NCBI GenBank assembly: GCA_030426145.1
Contig: JAUHZF010000030.1
Span: 1 to 43,365, forward strand
Length of the DNA stretch: 43,365 nt
Direction: 5' to 3'
DNA from: Polyangia bacterium
GTDB taxonomy: Bacteria > Myxococcota_A > Polyangia > Polyangiales > Polyangiaceae
The number at the start of each line of letters is the position of its first letter. The first letter of the stretch is position 1. Position numbers and translations under genes: made by a program. The notes under the pieces were generated by a model, which saw only the letters and a list, made by a program, of their open reading frames with translations, made no database searches and was not told the origin of the DNA. Of the stretch, positions 27,413-36,109 are shown in pieces.

Positions 27413-29134
27413 TCAGGCGCGAGAGGCGTCGGCCAGCTCGCGGAAAGCGCCGCCGAGCTCGGGCTTGGACCGCAACGGAGCGCTGAACCTGGACGCGGCG
27501 TCGAGCAGCTCCAGCTCGATCTCATCGGCCTGCTTGCCGAGGTCGGCGAGCGTCGATTCGATGGTCGTGAGCTCTTCGAAGAGGTTGGACTCGTGGATGC
27601 GCAGGGCCTCGCGCAGCTCGTCGAGCTGCTCTGAGAAGGTCACGAGCTCCTCGCGGCGCTCGTCGGCATCGGCTTCGCAGGCGAGCTGCGCGCTGCGCAC
27701 CGACCACCACCTGTCCATGAGCTCGGCCATGCTGCGGTAGGCTTCGGCGAGCTCTTTGTAGGGCTCGGTGAAGCTGCTGCGGCCCTCCCAGCGAATGATC
27801 TCGCGGTGGAGCTCTTTGGCTTCGTCGGGGAAGCCCTTGGCCTTGTCCCCGTGGCGGTCGGCCGCGATGCGCAGGGGCTCGACCTCACGGTGGACCTCCT
27901 TGGCGCCCTCGTTGAGCTCGCTCATCTGGCGCGCGATGTTCTCGCGACCTTCCCGGGCTCGGTGCAGCGCATCGCGGAGCTTCTCGTGTTCGGTCAGCGC
28001 ACCCTGGGCCAGCCCCTCGAGTCGCTCGATGAGGGTTGCGATGTGGGTGAGGGCGTTGCGGGTGGGCTCGGGGGCACCGTTGGGGAACCCCATCTCCAAC
28101 ATCTTCGCGAAGATCCCGCGGTAGGTGCTCCAGCGGCGGAGCTGTGGATCGAGGGAGGCCTGAACGAGTGCCGGCGTGGTGTCGCCCCGGGGGTCGGCCT
28201 TGGGCTGGATGCCAGCTTCTCCGGCCGCCGACATGAGCTCGTCGATGGCCTGGTGCGCGTTGGGCGGCCGTCCGTCGGGGGTGCGGGTGAGCATCCGGCT
28301 GAGCCACCTCTGGAGGGGGGCCGCGAGCTGCGGGGCGGTGGCGCCGAGATCGGGCCGTTCCCTCGCGCTGTGGGCGTCTCGGAGCTGGCGCATGTCGGGC
28401 GCGTCGACCGGCTTGGTGCCGACCAGCAGCTGGTGCGCGATGACGCCGACGGCGTAGAGGTCCCCCTGGATGGTGGACCGTTCGCCCGAGCTGACCTCGG
28501 GCGCTTGATAGTGCTGGGCTTCGAGGGCCTGGTTCGCCTCTTCCCAGGGCTCGTGCACGATGAGGCGGCCGAGGCCCACGTCGATGAGCTCGAGGTGGCC
28601 GTCGCGCGACTGCAAGATGTTGCGCGGGTGGAGCTGGCCGTGTCGCGCTCCGAAGTCGTGTACGCGCGCGAGACCACAGAGGATTTGAAGCACTAGGCCG
28701 AGGGCTTCGGTGGCGTCCTTGGCGCGGTCCACGGCCAGAGGCTGACACTCGGGACGTACGGGATGGGCGACGAAGGCCACGCCGTCGTCGGTCGTACCGC
28801 CGCCCAGGATCTCGACGATGTTGGGGTGGGCGAGCCGGCGCGCCTTGGTCAGCGCATCGGTAAAGCGCTCGCGGTCGGCCTCCCCGAGTCCCGGCCCGAA
28901 GACCTTGAGCGTGCACGCGACGTCGACGAGACGCTCACGTGCGCGGTAGGTCCGGGCCCACGGGGTCTGCTGGAGGAGACCTTCTACGCGATAACGACCC
29001 GCCACCGTGGTCCCTACCAGTGGGTCCTCGGTCGGCTGCAACGAGTCACCGGACAGAAAGCAGAAGCTGCTCTCGTCGGGAAACACCATGGCGCACGATG
29101 GACAGGTCTTCATGCGGCGTCGCATCATACGCAT
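27413..29134 (-). CDS. Pseudokinase with zinc-ribbon head and coiled-coil tail
   Basis: The 573-residue product has a degenerate zinc ribbon (CPSC at 11-14, Cys25, then Ser where the fourth Cys is expected) and a kinase fold (about 47-310). The glycine loop is lost (LLQQTPWARTYRA). HRDLKPEN is replaced by HGQLHPRN (165-172), so the catalytic Asp is Gln167. Lys77, the DFG Asp185 (as DVG) and APE survive. Residues 360-560 form long charged coiled coils. It cannot be a normal kinase; it may bind nucleotide or act as a scaffold, as other pseudokinases do. TamB starts 43 bases downstream. The start is unclear: the ATG at 29132-29134, or Met8 at 29113 just before the zinc ribbon. Confidence 0.85.
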   Translation of the reverse strand: MRMMRRRMKTCPSCAMVFPDESSFCFLSGDSLQPTEDPLVGTTVAGRYRVEGLLQQTPWARTYRARERLVDVACTLKVFGPGLGEADRERFTDALTKARRLAHPNIVEILGGGTTDDGVAFVAHPVRPECQPLAVDRAKDATEALGLVLQILCGLARVHDFGARHGQLHPRNILQSRDGHLELIDVGLGRLIVHEPWEEANQALEAQHYQAPEVSSGERSTIQGDLYAVGVIAHQLLVGTKPVDAPDMRQLRDAHSARERPDLGATAPQLAAPLQRWLSRMLTRTPDGRPPNAHQAIDELMSAAGEAGIQPKADPRGDTTPALVQASLDPQLRRWSTYRGIFAKMLEMGFPNGAPEPTRNALTHIATLIERLEGLAQGALTEHEKLRDALHRAREGRENIARQMSELNEGAKEVHREVEPLRIAADRHGDKAKGFPDEAKELHREIIRWEGRSSFTEPYKELAEAYRSMAELMDRWWSVRSAQLACEADADERREELVTFSEQLDELREALRIHESNLFEELTTIESTLADLGKQADEIELELLDAASRFSAPLRSKPELGGAFRELADASRA

Positions 29135-29163
29135 GCGGGAGGCGCGGACGCTACCCGGATGAC

Positions 29164-30603
29164 TCAGCCCGAAGGGAGGGGAGGCAAGGCCTCATCCTCA
29201 TCGGCGCCAGGGGGGAGGTAGTAGATCTCGTTGGTCGGGGGGTAGACGTCGCGTGTGCGCTCTTCTTTTACCCCGCCGTCGGCGAATTTGATCGTGCGCA
29301 CCTTCTCGATGGTGAGCCCCTTACGACCCTTCTGTTTGCGGAAGACCTTGCCCTCTTCCATCCACGGCGAGCGCCGGATCTTGCGCTTGTACATCTTCAC
29401 CGCCACCGTCGAGGCGTGGTGGTCGACCTCCGCCGCCTTCTGCTGGCCGAGCAGCTGCACCTTCATGCGGCCCTTGTCGCCCTGGGCGTGAACCACAACG
29501 GGGAAGGGGTAGGGGTTGCGCAGCTTCAGATCCACGGTGGGATAAGCCACGGTCGCGTCGAGCCCGATCCCGATGTAGCCGCTGGGGCGGGAGTGGGGCG
29601 CCCGCTGAACCACGTCGAGCCCGCTGAAGTAGGCAGCGGCGTGCAGGGTGCTGGCCACCTGGCAGGTACCGCCACCGATGCCCATGCGCAGCTCGCCTTT
29701 GTAGATCTCGCCTGCTTTGTCGAAGCCGTTCTCGACACTACGAGGGCCGACGAGGTGATTGAAGCTGTACACGGCGCCCGGCATCATCACGAGTCCGTTC
29801 ACGCCCGCGGCGGCCCGAGCGATGTTCTTCGCGCGACCGACCTGGCTTCCCACATAGCCGTAGACGGTCTCGTACTCAGCCAGCACGACACTGCGGTCGA
29901 CGGCGGCGACGATGTCGGTGGTGGCCGCCGGCACCCGGATGTCGACCGGCAGGCGAACCACCACGGTTCCCTCGGGCTGGGTTTCGACGCTGGCACGGAT
30001 GGCGGCCACGGCGTCGTAGGGGTCGATGCGAATACCGTCCTCGTGGGGCACGACGCGGTCGGCAGCGAAGTCCCAGCGGGCGTCGACGGGGTCGTGCTCG
30101 TGAGCCTCCTTGTAGGGGAGCAGGACGTCGATCACGGCCGCAGCGGGGAGCTGCCATCGGAGCTTCATGCCGATTTCGCCCCGCTGGGCACGCTCGGCCT
30201 CCTCAAGCCGCTGCCACACATCACCGCGGTGGCCCACGGCCGAAAGCTCGGTCACCAGCAGCTCACGGTCGACGGTCGCTCCGAGGTCTCGCAGGGTCCC
30301 CTCGAGCAGCGTCGTCTTCCCGTCTGGATCGAGCAGCCGAACCCTGCGGCTCAGGCGACGCTCGACCACCGCGTCGGCGAGCACGTCCGGACGCTGGCCC
30401 GGGCCGACCGTTTCACCTTCGACGACCACGCCCACGGCGACCTGACCGTCGGGCACGGTGTGGGTGCGCACGTGGTGACGTGCACCCGCATAGGCACCCC
30501 CGAGGAGCCCGACGACGGAGAGGCCCCGGGCCGCCCAGCCCATCCATCGCTTCCCCGTTCGTTTCCTCATCGCTTCGACAATGCCCGGGAGGCCCTCGGC
30601 CAT
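29164..30603 (-). CDS. VanW family protein
   Basis: The 479-residue product has an N-terminal membrane helix (about 27-42), a PG_binding_4-like region (about 80-270), and the VanW domain proper (about 275-400). Its hallmark is the sequence from MPGAVYSFNHLVGPRS through GGGTCQVASTLHAAAYFSGL to APHSRPSGYIGIGLDATV. VanW proteins accompany some vancomycin-resistance loci, but most homologues are in ordinary envelope loci and their reaction is unknown. The C-terminal stretch has a G5-like feel. Met12 (30570) is a possible start closer to the membrane helix. The SH3 gene ends 19 bases upstream. It is likely active in the periplasm on peptidoglycan precursors. Confidence 0.8.
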   Translation of the reverse strand: MAEGLPGIVEAMRKRTGKRWMGWAARGLSVVGLLGGAYAGARHHVRTHTVPDGQVAVGVVVEGETVGPGQRPDVLADAVVERRLSRRVRLLDPDGKTTLLEGTLRDLGATVDRELLVTELSAVGHRGDVWQRLEEAERAQRGEIGMKLRWQLPAAAVIDVLLPYKEAHEHDPVDARWDFAADRVVPHEDGIRIDPYDAVAAIRASVETQPEGTVVVRLPVDIRVPAATTDIVAAVDRSVVLAEYETVYGYVGSQVGRAKNIARAAAGVNGLVMMPGAVYSFNHLVGPRSVENGFDKAGEIYKGELRMGIGGGTCQVASTLHAAAYFSGLDVVQRAPHSRPSGYIGIGLDATVAYPTVDLKLRNPYPFPVVVHAQGDKGRMKVQLLGQQKAAEVDHHASTVAVKMYKRKIRRSPWMEEGKVFRKQKGRKGLTIEKVRTIKFADGGVKEERTRDVYPPTNEIYYLPPGADEDEALPPLPSG

Positions 30604-30622
30604 TCCGAGGCTGGCCGAAGCG

Positions 30623-31489
30623 TCAGCGTCCGAGCGCGCCCCGGTAGACCCAGCCCTCTTTGTCCCGGAGCTTCACACGATACCAGTCTTTGCGGCGACC
30701 GAGGATCTTCACGCGGGTGCCGCGCACGAGTCTGGCGACCCGCTTGCCGTTGACGGGCTCGTCACGGACGAGCACCGAATCCCAGGTGACGGCCGCGACG
30801 CCGCGCTGGCTATCGCTCTCGCCCTCGGGGGCGTCGGTCGATCCTTCGGAGGGCAGTGCCGAACCAGGGGGAAAGAACTGGATGGAGTAGTCGACCCAGT
30901 AGCGCGAGTGCTTGTGGGGGATCTTGTTGGCGTCGACGTCGGCGATGTAGTCGCGCACGCACTGCATGACGCCGTTGACGGTGGTGCCAGGGAGCTCGCC
31001 CTTCTTGCCTTGGCGGACGCTGATGGCTTTCTTGTCGAAGTCGACGTCGAAGCGTACGTCCATCGTGCCTTCGAGACCGAGCGCAGCAGGGCAGCCCTTG
31101 AGCTCGTCGAGTCGGTGAACGAAGGCCTTGTCGAGTCCGATGCGACCACAGTCGCCTTCGATCTTGTCTTTGCCCTTGTAACAGCGCTTCACATCACCCC
31201 CGCTGACCACGACGCGCTGGGTGGTGGAGATCTTGGTCGCCGGCTTGTCGGCGGTGGGCGCCTTCGCGGCCGGTGCTGCGGTGGGGGCAGCCGTGGGGGC
31301 CGCAGTCGGGGTGGTGGCAGGGGCGCTCTTCTTCTCGGCGCCCGGAACCTCGGGCCCGATGCGCAGGCCGGCCAAGCTGGGCCAAGCAACGCCCACCACG
31401 AGGCCGACCGAAGCGAACGCGGCCACGCGGGCCCAGGGCGGCTTGCCCGACCCGGCAGGGACTCGAACCTCCACGCGCTTCTTCGCCAT
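30623..31489 (-). CDS. SH3-domain envelope protein with AgmX/PglI-like region
   Basis: The 288-residue product begins MAKKRVEV with one membrane helix (about 19-38) and an Ala/Pro/Thr linker made of near-perfect TAAP repeats (about 57-75). The middle domain (about 95-205) has paired Cys and resembles the AgmX/PglI or TonB-type C-terminal fold found in myxobacterial motility and envelope proteins. The last 60 residues are a bacterial SH3 domain (VLVRDEPVNGKRVARL ... KEGWVYRG), which commonly binds cell wall peptides. I prefer the ATG at 31487-31489, because GAGG sits six bases before it; a TTG at 31528 and an ATG at 31495 are alternatives. Its function is not known. Confidence 0.7.
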   Translation of the reverse strand: MAKKRVEVRVPAGSGKPPWARVAAFASVGLVVGVAWPSLAGLRIGPEVPGAEKKSAPATTPTAAPTAAPTAAPAAKAPTADKPATKISTTQRVVVSGGDVKRCYKGKDKIEGDCGRIGLDKAFVHRLDELKGCPAALGLEGTMDVRFDVDFDKKAISVRQGKKGELPGTTVNGVMQCVRDYIADVDANKIPHKHSRYWVDYSIQFFPPGSALPSEGSTDAPEGESDSQRGVAAVTWDSVLVRDEPVNGKRVARLVRGTRVKILGRRKDWYRVKLRDKEGWVYRGALGR

Positions 31490-31545
31490 CGGCATCCTCG
31501 CTAGCACGGACAACGCCTCCGACGCCAAGTTTGTGCCAGCGCGTC

Positions 31546-33714
31546 CTACATCGCGTCGATGAGCTTGCGTAGGCGTGACTGGGCGACGGCGAAGGTGGCC
31601 GAGACCCCGTCACGCCGGCCGTAGAAGACGCTGGTGTCGCGCCACACGTCGCCGCTGCCGATCCGCAGGACGATGGGCTCGTCGGCGTGGGCACGCCACA
31701 CCTCGATGGTCAGCTGTGGATCGTCGAGGCCTTGCTCGGGGGGCGCGGGGCCCGCGGTTACCGCGCCTTCGGCGATGAGGTCGTCGAGGGTTTGCCGGAT
31801 GATGGGACCCAGGGTGGGGGGCTCGGTGAGCCACTGACCGTCCTTCACCGTGACCTCGGTGGTGCGGTCGCCGCGGCGCACGCGCGCTCGGGCCACCTGT
31901 GCCACGTCGACGAGCAGGCTCGTGCGCTCGAACATCCACTGGTTTGCGAGATTGCCCATGCCTCGACCCACCACGAACACGGGCCCGCCGGCCCCTCGTT
32001 GCGCGAAGTAGCCATCGGGCGTCTCGGCCCCGAGGCGAAGGGTGAGGGGTTTGGGGCCATCGACTTCGACCGTGACCCGACACCATGGATCGGCCAGGGC
32101 GTGAGCCTCGGTCGCAGCCTCGGCAACCCATCGGAGCGCCTCGAGACCACGGAAACGGTCGGCGTATTGCACCGCCTGGCCCACGTCGGCGCGCACCCCC
32201 AGGTCGGCGGGCTTCTCCAAGACCCACGTCCCCGACGGCTGTCGCTTCAGCCGTTGGGGCTTTCCGCACGACAGCGTCATGGTCTTCAGCTCGGCCATGC
32301 CGACGTCGAAGATCTTCAGGGAGCGCAAGGCCGACGGGCGCGGCAGGAAGACGCGGCCGGTTTCGACCGGGACCCGCAGCACGACACCGTCGTCCTCGCG
32401 GCGGAGGTAGACGCCGTCGTCGGTCTCGGCCCCGACGGTGATGGTCTCCTTGCGGGGGGTGTCTCCGCCGGCCTCCGCCGGGAGCCCCTCGATGATGAGG
32501 CGGCCGCGCGGCTTGCCGAGGCCATGGTCGTCCTCGGCGTCGGGGGCGACGTCGATGCGCGCCCCCTGCGCTTCGACGAGCTGGTTCAGGAGGTCGGCCA
32601 CGGCGTCGGGGTCGGGGGTCGTGTCCTCGGGCTCACGCATGTGCCAGCCGGTTCCCTTGCGGGCGAGGTCGAGCGTGACCTCGGGCGATTCGAAGCGCAG
32701 GGAGACGACGTCCGTGGGACCCGTGCCGACCACGAAGGGATCTCGAAGCTCGCTCTGGTCGACCAGGAGGCGCGCCATCAGGTCTGCTGCCACGCACACC
32801 GTGGCGGGCTCCACCCCCATGCGCTGTACCTTCACCGTGCCCTCGGCTTCGACGCAGGGGCCGCCGAGCTTCAAGGTCGCGGCGCCGTCTGTCGTTTCGA
32901 GGGTGAGGGTCGCGCGGGGTTGCGTCACCTCTCCTTCCACGAAGCGCGCCGCTTCGAGGCGGCCGAGGGTGCTCAACCACCCTTCGATGGTGCGTCGCTC
33001 GGCGCGGATCCGCGGCGGGCCGACGAGGGCGAAGTCGCCGGCGACGCGTCCGCCCCAGCCACCACGCTTCAGTTGAAAGCCCGCTCGCAGGGTCGCGTCG
33101 TGGCTCTCGAGGGTCACCGCCTTCACGGCGCGGGAAGGAAAGGGGCTGAGGCCCCGGCGGCGGTACCGTGCGGGGTCGGCCGCGAGCGCGTCGGCGACGG
33201 ACCGATCGACGACGTAGACCTCGGTGCCGCGGGCGCCGCCCGAGACCCGGAGATAACGAGCGCCTTCGGGAGCGGGCGCCGGTCCACCGAGCTCGAGGCG
33301 GTAGGACAAGGGGGGCATCTCGACCGTGAGGGTGGAGCTCGGCGGGGACAGCCCGAGGTCGGCCGACTCCGCCTCGGCGCGGCGGACGAAACCCGCGCGG
33401 TCGAGGGTCACGAGCAGCTGGCTGACGGCGGCCTCGTCGGCACCCACGTCTTTGCCGCCCACGGTTAGGCGCCAGTGCCGAACCACGCCGTCCATCTCGG
33501 CCGTGAGCGCCAGGTCGGGGCCGGACGCCGAGGTGAAGACCATCTTCGCCACATCGTCGACACGCCACGCGTCGAGGACCGAGTGGTGACGCTTTTCGGC
33601 CTCGGTGGTGGTCACCCGGCCGCGATCCCAGATGACGACGGCCACCATGGCGATGGCGCCGACCACGAGAAAAAGGTCGAGGCGGAAACCGCGGAGACGA
33701 TACCACCACGTCAT
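31546..33714 (-). CDS. DUF4340 protein
   Basis: The 722-residue product starts with a membrane helix (about 13-29, LFLVVGAIAMVAVVIW) and continues as a long periplasmic, beta-rich region. It has repeated stretches such as DLALTAEMDGVVRHWRL, VYLRREDDGVVLRV and GYFAQRGAGGPVFVVG, which are typical of DUF4340 proteins. In other genomes these sit beside GldG-like ABC genes; their reaction is unknown. The ATG overlaps the GldG-like stop in an ATGA arrangement (33711-33714), so translation is coupled and the product surely works with that transporter. The family assignment is from pattern and context. Confidence 0.75.
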   Translation of the reverse strand: MTWWYRLRGFRLDLFLVVGAIAMVAVVIWDRGRVTTTEAEKRHHSVLDAWRVDDVAKMVFTSASGPDLALTAEMDGVVRHWRLTVGGKDVGADEAAVSQLLVTLDRAGFVRRAEAESADLGLSPPSSTLTVEMPPLSYRLELGGPAPAPEGARYLRVSGGARGTEVYVVDRSVADALAADPARYRRRGLSPFPSRAVKAVTLESHDATLRAGFQLKRGGWGGRVAGDFALVGPPRIRAERRTIEGWLSTLGRLEAARFVEGEVTQPRATLTLETTDGAATLKLGGPCVEAEGTVKVQRMGVEPATVCVAADLMARLLVDQSELRDPFVVGTGPTDVVSLRFESPEVTLDLARKGTGWHMREPEDTTPDPDAVADLLNQLVEAQGARIDVAPDAEDDHGLGKPRGRLIIEGLPAEAGGDTPRKETITVGAETDDGVYLRREDDGVVLRVPVETGRVFLPRPSALRSLKIFDVGMAELKTMTLSCGKPQRLKRQPSGTWVLEKPADLGVRADVGQAVQYADRFRGLEALRWVAEAATEAHALADPWCRVTVEVDGPKPLTLRLGAETPDGYFAQRGAGGPVFVVGRGMGNLANQWMFERTSLLVDVAQVARARVRRGDRTTEVTVKDGQWLTEPPTLGPIIRQTLDDLIAEGAVTAGPAPPEQGLDDPQLTIEVWRAHADEPIVLRIGSGDVWRDTSVFYGRRDGVSATFAVAQSRLRKLIDAM

Positions 33715-35360
33715 GACGACCTGCCCTTTCGGCGGTTGGCCTTTTTCTTGGGGGTCTCGGTTTCGGTCTGGGTCTCGGTCTCGGTTTCGGTCTCGGTTTC
33801 GGTCTCGGTTTCGGTCTCGGTTTCGGTCTCGGTTTCGGTTTCGGTTTCGGGGTCTTCGTCGGGGGCTGTGGTGCGGCGGCGGAAGGTGATGGCGAGACCT
33901 AGGAGGAGGGTGGCGAAGGGGAGGAGGAGGACCTGGATGAGGGTGTCGTAGAGGGTGCTCTGGGTGACGCGTACCTCGACCTCGGTGAGGGGTTTGTCGG
34001 GTACGTCGAGCGCTTCGGGTTGGTCGGTGAGCCAGGCGATGGCACTCTCGACGACGAGGCCGGTGCCGCGGAGACGAGGGGTGAGCCAGTTGGCGCCGAG
34101 CAGAACGCCCTTGCTGCCGAAGACCACCATGCGCGGGCCGCGGGTGTCGTCGGCCCGACGCTTGGGGAGCTCGATCGCATAGGCCACCTCGAGCGGTCCT
34201 TCAGCGTCGCTGGGGCCCGGTTGCGGCTCGCCGCCGTTCTCGAGCCAGCGGCGGGGTGAGCTCATGCCGAAGGAAGCCTCGGTGGTGGCGAGGAGACTGC
34301 GTGGCGCCACGGTGGCGTCGTCGCGCACGGCGAGCGAGCTGACCATGGTCATGGGGATCGGGACGGCGCCCTCGCCCTTCACGAAGCCAGCCGTGATGGG
34401 ATGGTTCTGGGGAATGGGTACGAAGAGCTCGCCCTGACCGTTGGGGAGCTGGCGTCCCGCGCTGCGCTCGAAGACGATGTCGCGGCGTAGCGCCAGACCC
34501 CCGGCGGCGAGCACGGGGCCGAGACCCACGTCGCGGAGCTTCAAGCCCACCTCGTCGAGCTCGGGGCCAGCTGCGACCAAGAGGCTGCCGCCATCGTCGA
34601 AGTACCGTCGCAACCGGGCGCCCTCTTCTGGGCTGAGGGTAGCGGCCGGACCGGCCACGACGACGAGTCGGCACTCGGCGATGGGATCCGGACCGCGTAC
34701 CTCGCGTCGAGGGGGCAGGGCGCGCGGTTCGAAGTTCGCCTTCTCGAGCCAGCTGCGCAGGGGCCGCAAGCCTTCGAGACCAACCCCTTCGAAGTCGAGC
34801 TCCTTGTGGCCGGTGGTGAAGCAAACTGGGGGGGCGGTGCCCCCGTCGATGGCGCGGAGGGCGGTCGTCAGCTCGCGTTCCACGCGTGGGCGGGCGCGCG
34901 TCTCTTCGCCGTCGTCCACCTCGAACAGGTTCTCGGGGGCGATGAAGTGACGCCGCTCGCCACGCGCCACGATGACCACCGCGTCGGCCGCCACCTGGCC
35001 GGCTTCGGTCTTCGTCGCCGAGAGCTGGAACTTCTGCTGCAGCGCGAGGAAGGCCGCGGGGTCGGTGTCGGGGTCGACGAACTCGACCCGAAGCTGGTCC
35101 GTCTCCGCGCGGTAAGCGTCGAGGAGGTGGCGGAAGGTCAGCTGCAAGGGGTCGGCGCCGGGCACGAGCACGTAGATCTCGACCGGCTCCTCGAGGCGAC
35201 CGAGGGTGTTGCGGGTCGCGGGGCTCAGGGTGAAGAGCCGCTGCTCGGTGACGTCCCAGCGGTGGTAGTGGCGCGCGGACAGCATGTTGCCGAGCACCGC
35301 GATGACCATCAGGGCGACGATGCCCACGGCCGCCGACATCTCTTCGCGTCGGGCCTTCAT
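33711..35360 (-). CDS. GldG-like ABC auxiliary protein
   Basis: The 549-residue product has an N-terminal membrane helix (about 12-28), a large GldG/IFT52-like outer domain (RLFTLSPATRNTLGRLEEPVEIYV at about 43-66, and DGGSLLVAAGPELDE further on), a second membrane helix near the C-terminus, and a tail of about 30 alternating Glu-Thr residues before a basic end. GldG pairs with GldF and GldA in an ABC complex tied to gliding in Bacteroidota; in myxobacteria the substrate of this relative is unknown. The ATG at 35358-35360 shares one base with the permease stop (TGATG). The Glu-Thr tail comes from a 98-base microsatellite and is probably not under tight selection. Confidence 0.8.
   Translation of the reverse strand: MKARREEMSAAVGIVALMVIAVLGNMLSARHYHRWDVTEQRLFTLSPATRNTLGRLEEPVEIYVLVPGADPLQLTFRHLLDAYRAETDQLRVEFVDPDTDPAAFLALQQKFQLSATKTEAGQVAADAVVIVARGERRHFIAPENLFEVDDGEETRARPRVERELTTALRAIDGGTAPPVCFTTGHKELDFEGVGLEGLRPLRSWLEKANFEPRALPPRREVRGPDPIAECRLVVVAGPAATLSPEEGARLRRYFDDGGSLLVAAGPELDEVGLKLRDVGLGPVLAAGGLALRRDIVFERSAGRQLPNGQGELFVPIPQNHPITAGFVKGEGAVPIPMTMVSSLAVRDDATVAPRSLLATTEASFGMSSPRRWLENGGEPQPGPSDAEGPLEVAYAIELPKRRADDTRGPRMVVFGSKGVLLGANWLTPRLRGTGLVVESAIAWLTDQPEALDVPDKPLTEVEVRVTQSTLYDTLIQVLLLPFATLLLGLAITFRRRTTAPDEDPETETETETETETETETETETETETETQTETETPKKKANRRKGRSS
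33753..33850. repeat. Hexanucleotide microsatellite inside the GldG-like gene
   Basis: About sixteen tandem six-base units, alternating GGTCTC and GGTTTC, run from 33753 to 33850. One GGTCTGG break occurs near 33766. On the coding strand they give a Glu-Thr run, because six bases keep the frame. It is the same family of repeat as the tract at 20934-21037. Confidence 0.95.
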
Positions 35361-36109
35361 CAGAGCTCCTGTCTCCACGCTTCGACCGCGCGCACGGTCA
35401 CGAAGAGGGGCACCACGATGATGGTGAGGTCGAGCCACAGACGGCGCGAGTCGACGACGCCGCGGGAGAAGTCGTTCATCTGCGACCACACCGAGAGGTA
35501 GGCGCAGAGCTCCTTGCCGCTTCCCTCGGGCAGGACGTACTCACCGATGCCCAAGATGAAGAGGGCGATGATGGTGACGGCGCTCAGGATGGCGGCAGAG
35601 AGTTGGCTCTTGGTGAGCGCGCTCGTCATCGTGCCGATCGCCAGGTAGCCCGCCCCGACCGCGATGACGGCGAGGTAGCTCGCGGCGACCACTTGCCCGT
35701 CGACGTGACCCGCTCCGGCCACGATCTTCACGTAGAGCAAGGTGGGAAGCCACATCGCGAGGTAGACCACGAGCACCGCGAGGTACTTCCCGAAGACCAC
35801 GGCCGGGGTGGTGACGGGCGCTGTGAGCAACGGCTCGATGGTCCCGCTGCGGCGCTCTTCCGCGAAGAGGCGCATCGTGAGGACCGGGCACAAGAGCAGG
35901 AGCGGCAGGTAGAGGAAGACGGTCTGCCCGAAGAAGAGCTGCATCGGGCCCGCGTCGGCGCCGAGCTCCATGCTCACCGCGTAGTGGCTCATCACCAGGT
36001 AGAAGTGCAGGCCCTGGATGAAGAGGAAACCCGTGATCACCACCCAGGCCAGCGGGGTGACGAAGAGCGCGAAGAGCTCGCGCTTGAGGATGGGCCAGAA
36101 GCCGGTCAC
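35360..36109 (-). CDS. ABC transporter permease, GldF-like
   Basis: The 249-residue product has six hydrophobic segments (about 15-35, 63-80, 103-125, 140-160, 170-190, 220-240). The cytosolic ERRSGTIEPLLTAPVTTPAVVFGKY motif (about 85-109) marks the ABC-2/GldF permease family and contacts the ATPase. It forms the membrane channel of a GldA-F-G-like exporter. The GTG start at 36107-36109 overlaps the ATPase stop in a GTGA arrangement, and its own stop shares a base with the next start. Such overlaps usually keep subunit amounts matched. The transported substrate is unknown. Confidence 0.88.
   Translation of the reverse strand: MTGFWPILKRELFALFVTPLAWVVITGFLFIQGLHFYLVMSHYAVSMELGADAGPMQLFFGQTVFLYLPLLLLCPVLTMRLFAEERRSGTIEPLLTAPVTTPAVVFGKYLAVLVVYLAMWLPTLLYVKIVAGAGHVDGQVVAASYLAVIAVGAGYLAIGTMTSALTKSQLSAAILSAVTIIALFILGIGEYVLPEGSGKELCAYLSVWSQMNDFSRGVVDSRRLWLDLTIIVVPLFVTVRAVEAWRQEL

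Noticed and set aside
31455..31485. A tRNA T-arm look-alike (GGTTCGAGTCCC on the minus strand)
   Set aside because: It lies inside the SH3 protein gene at its start codons; flanking bases do not form a T-stem, anticodon arm or acceptor stem.
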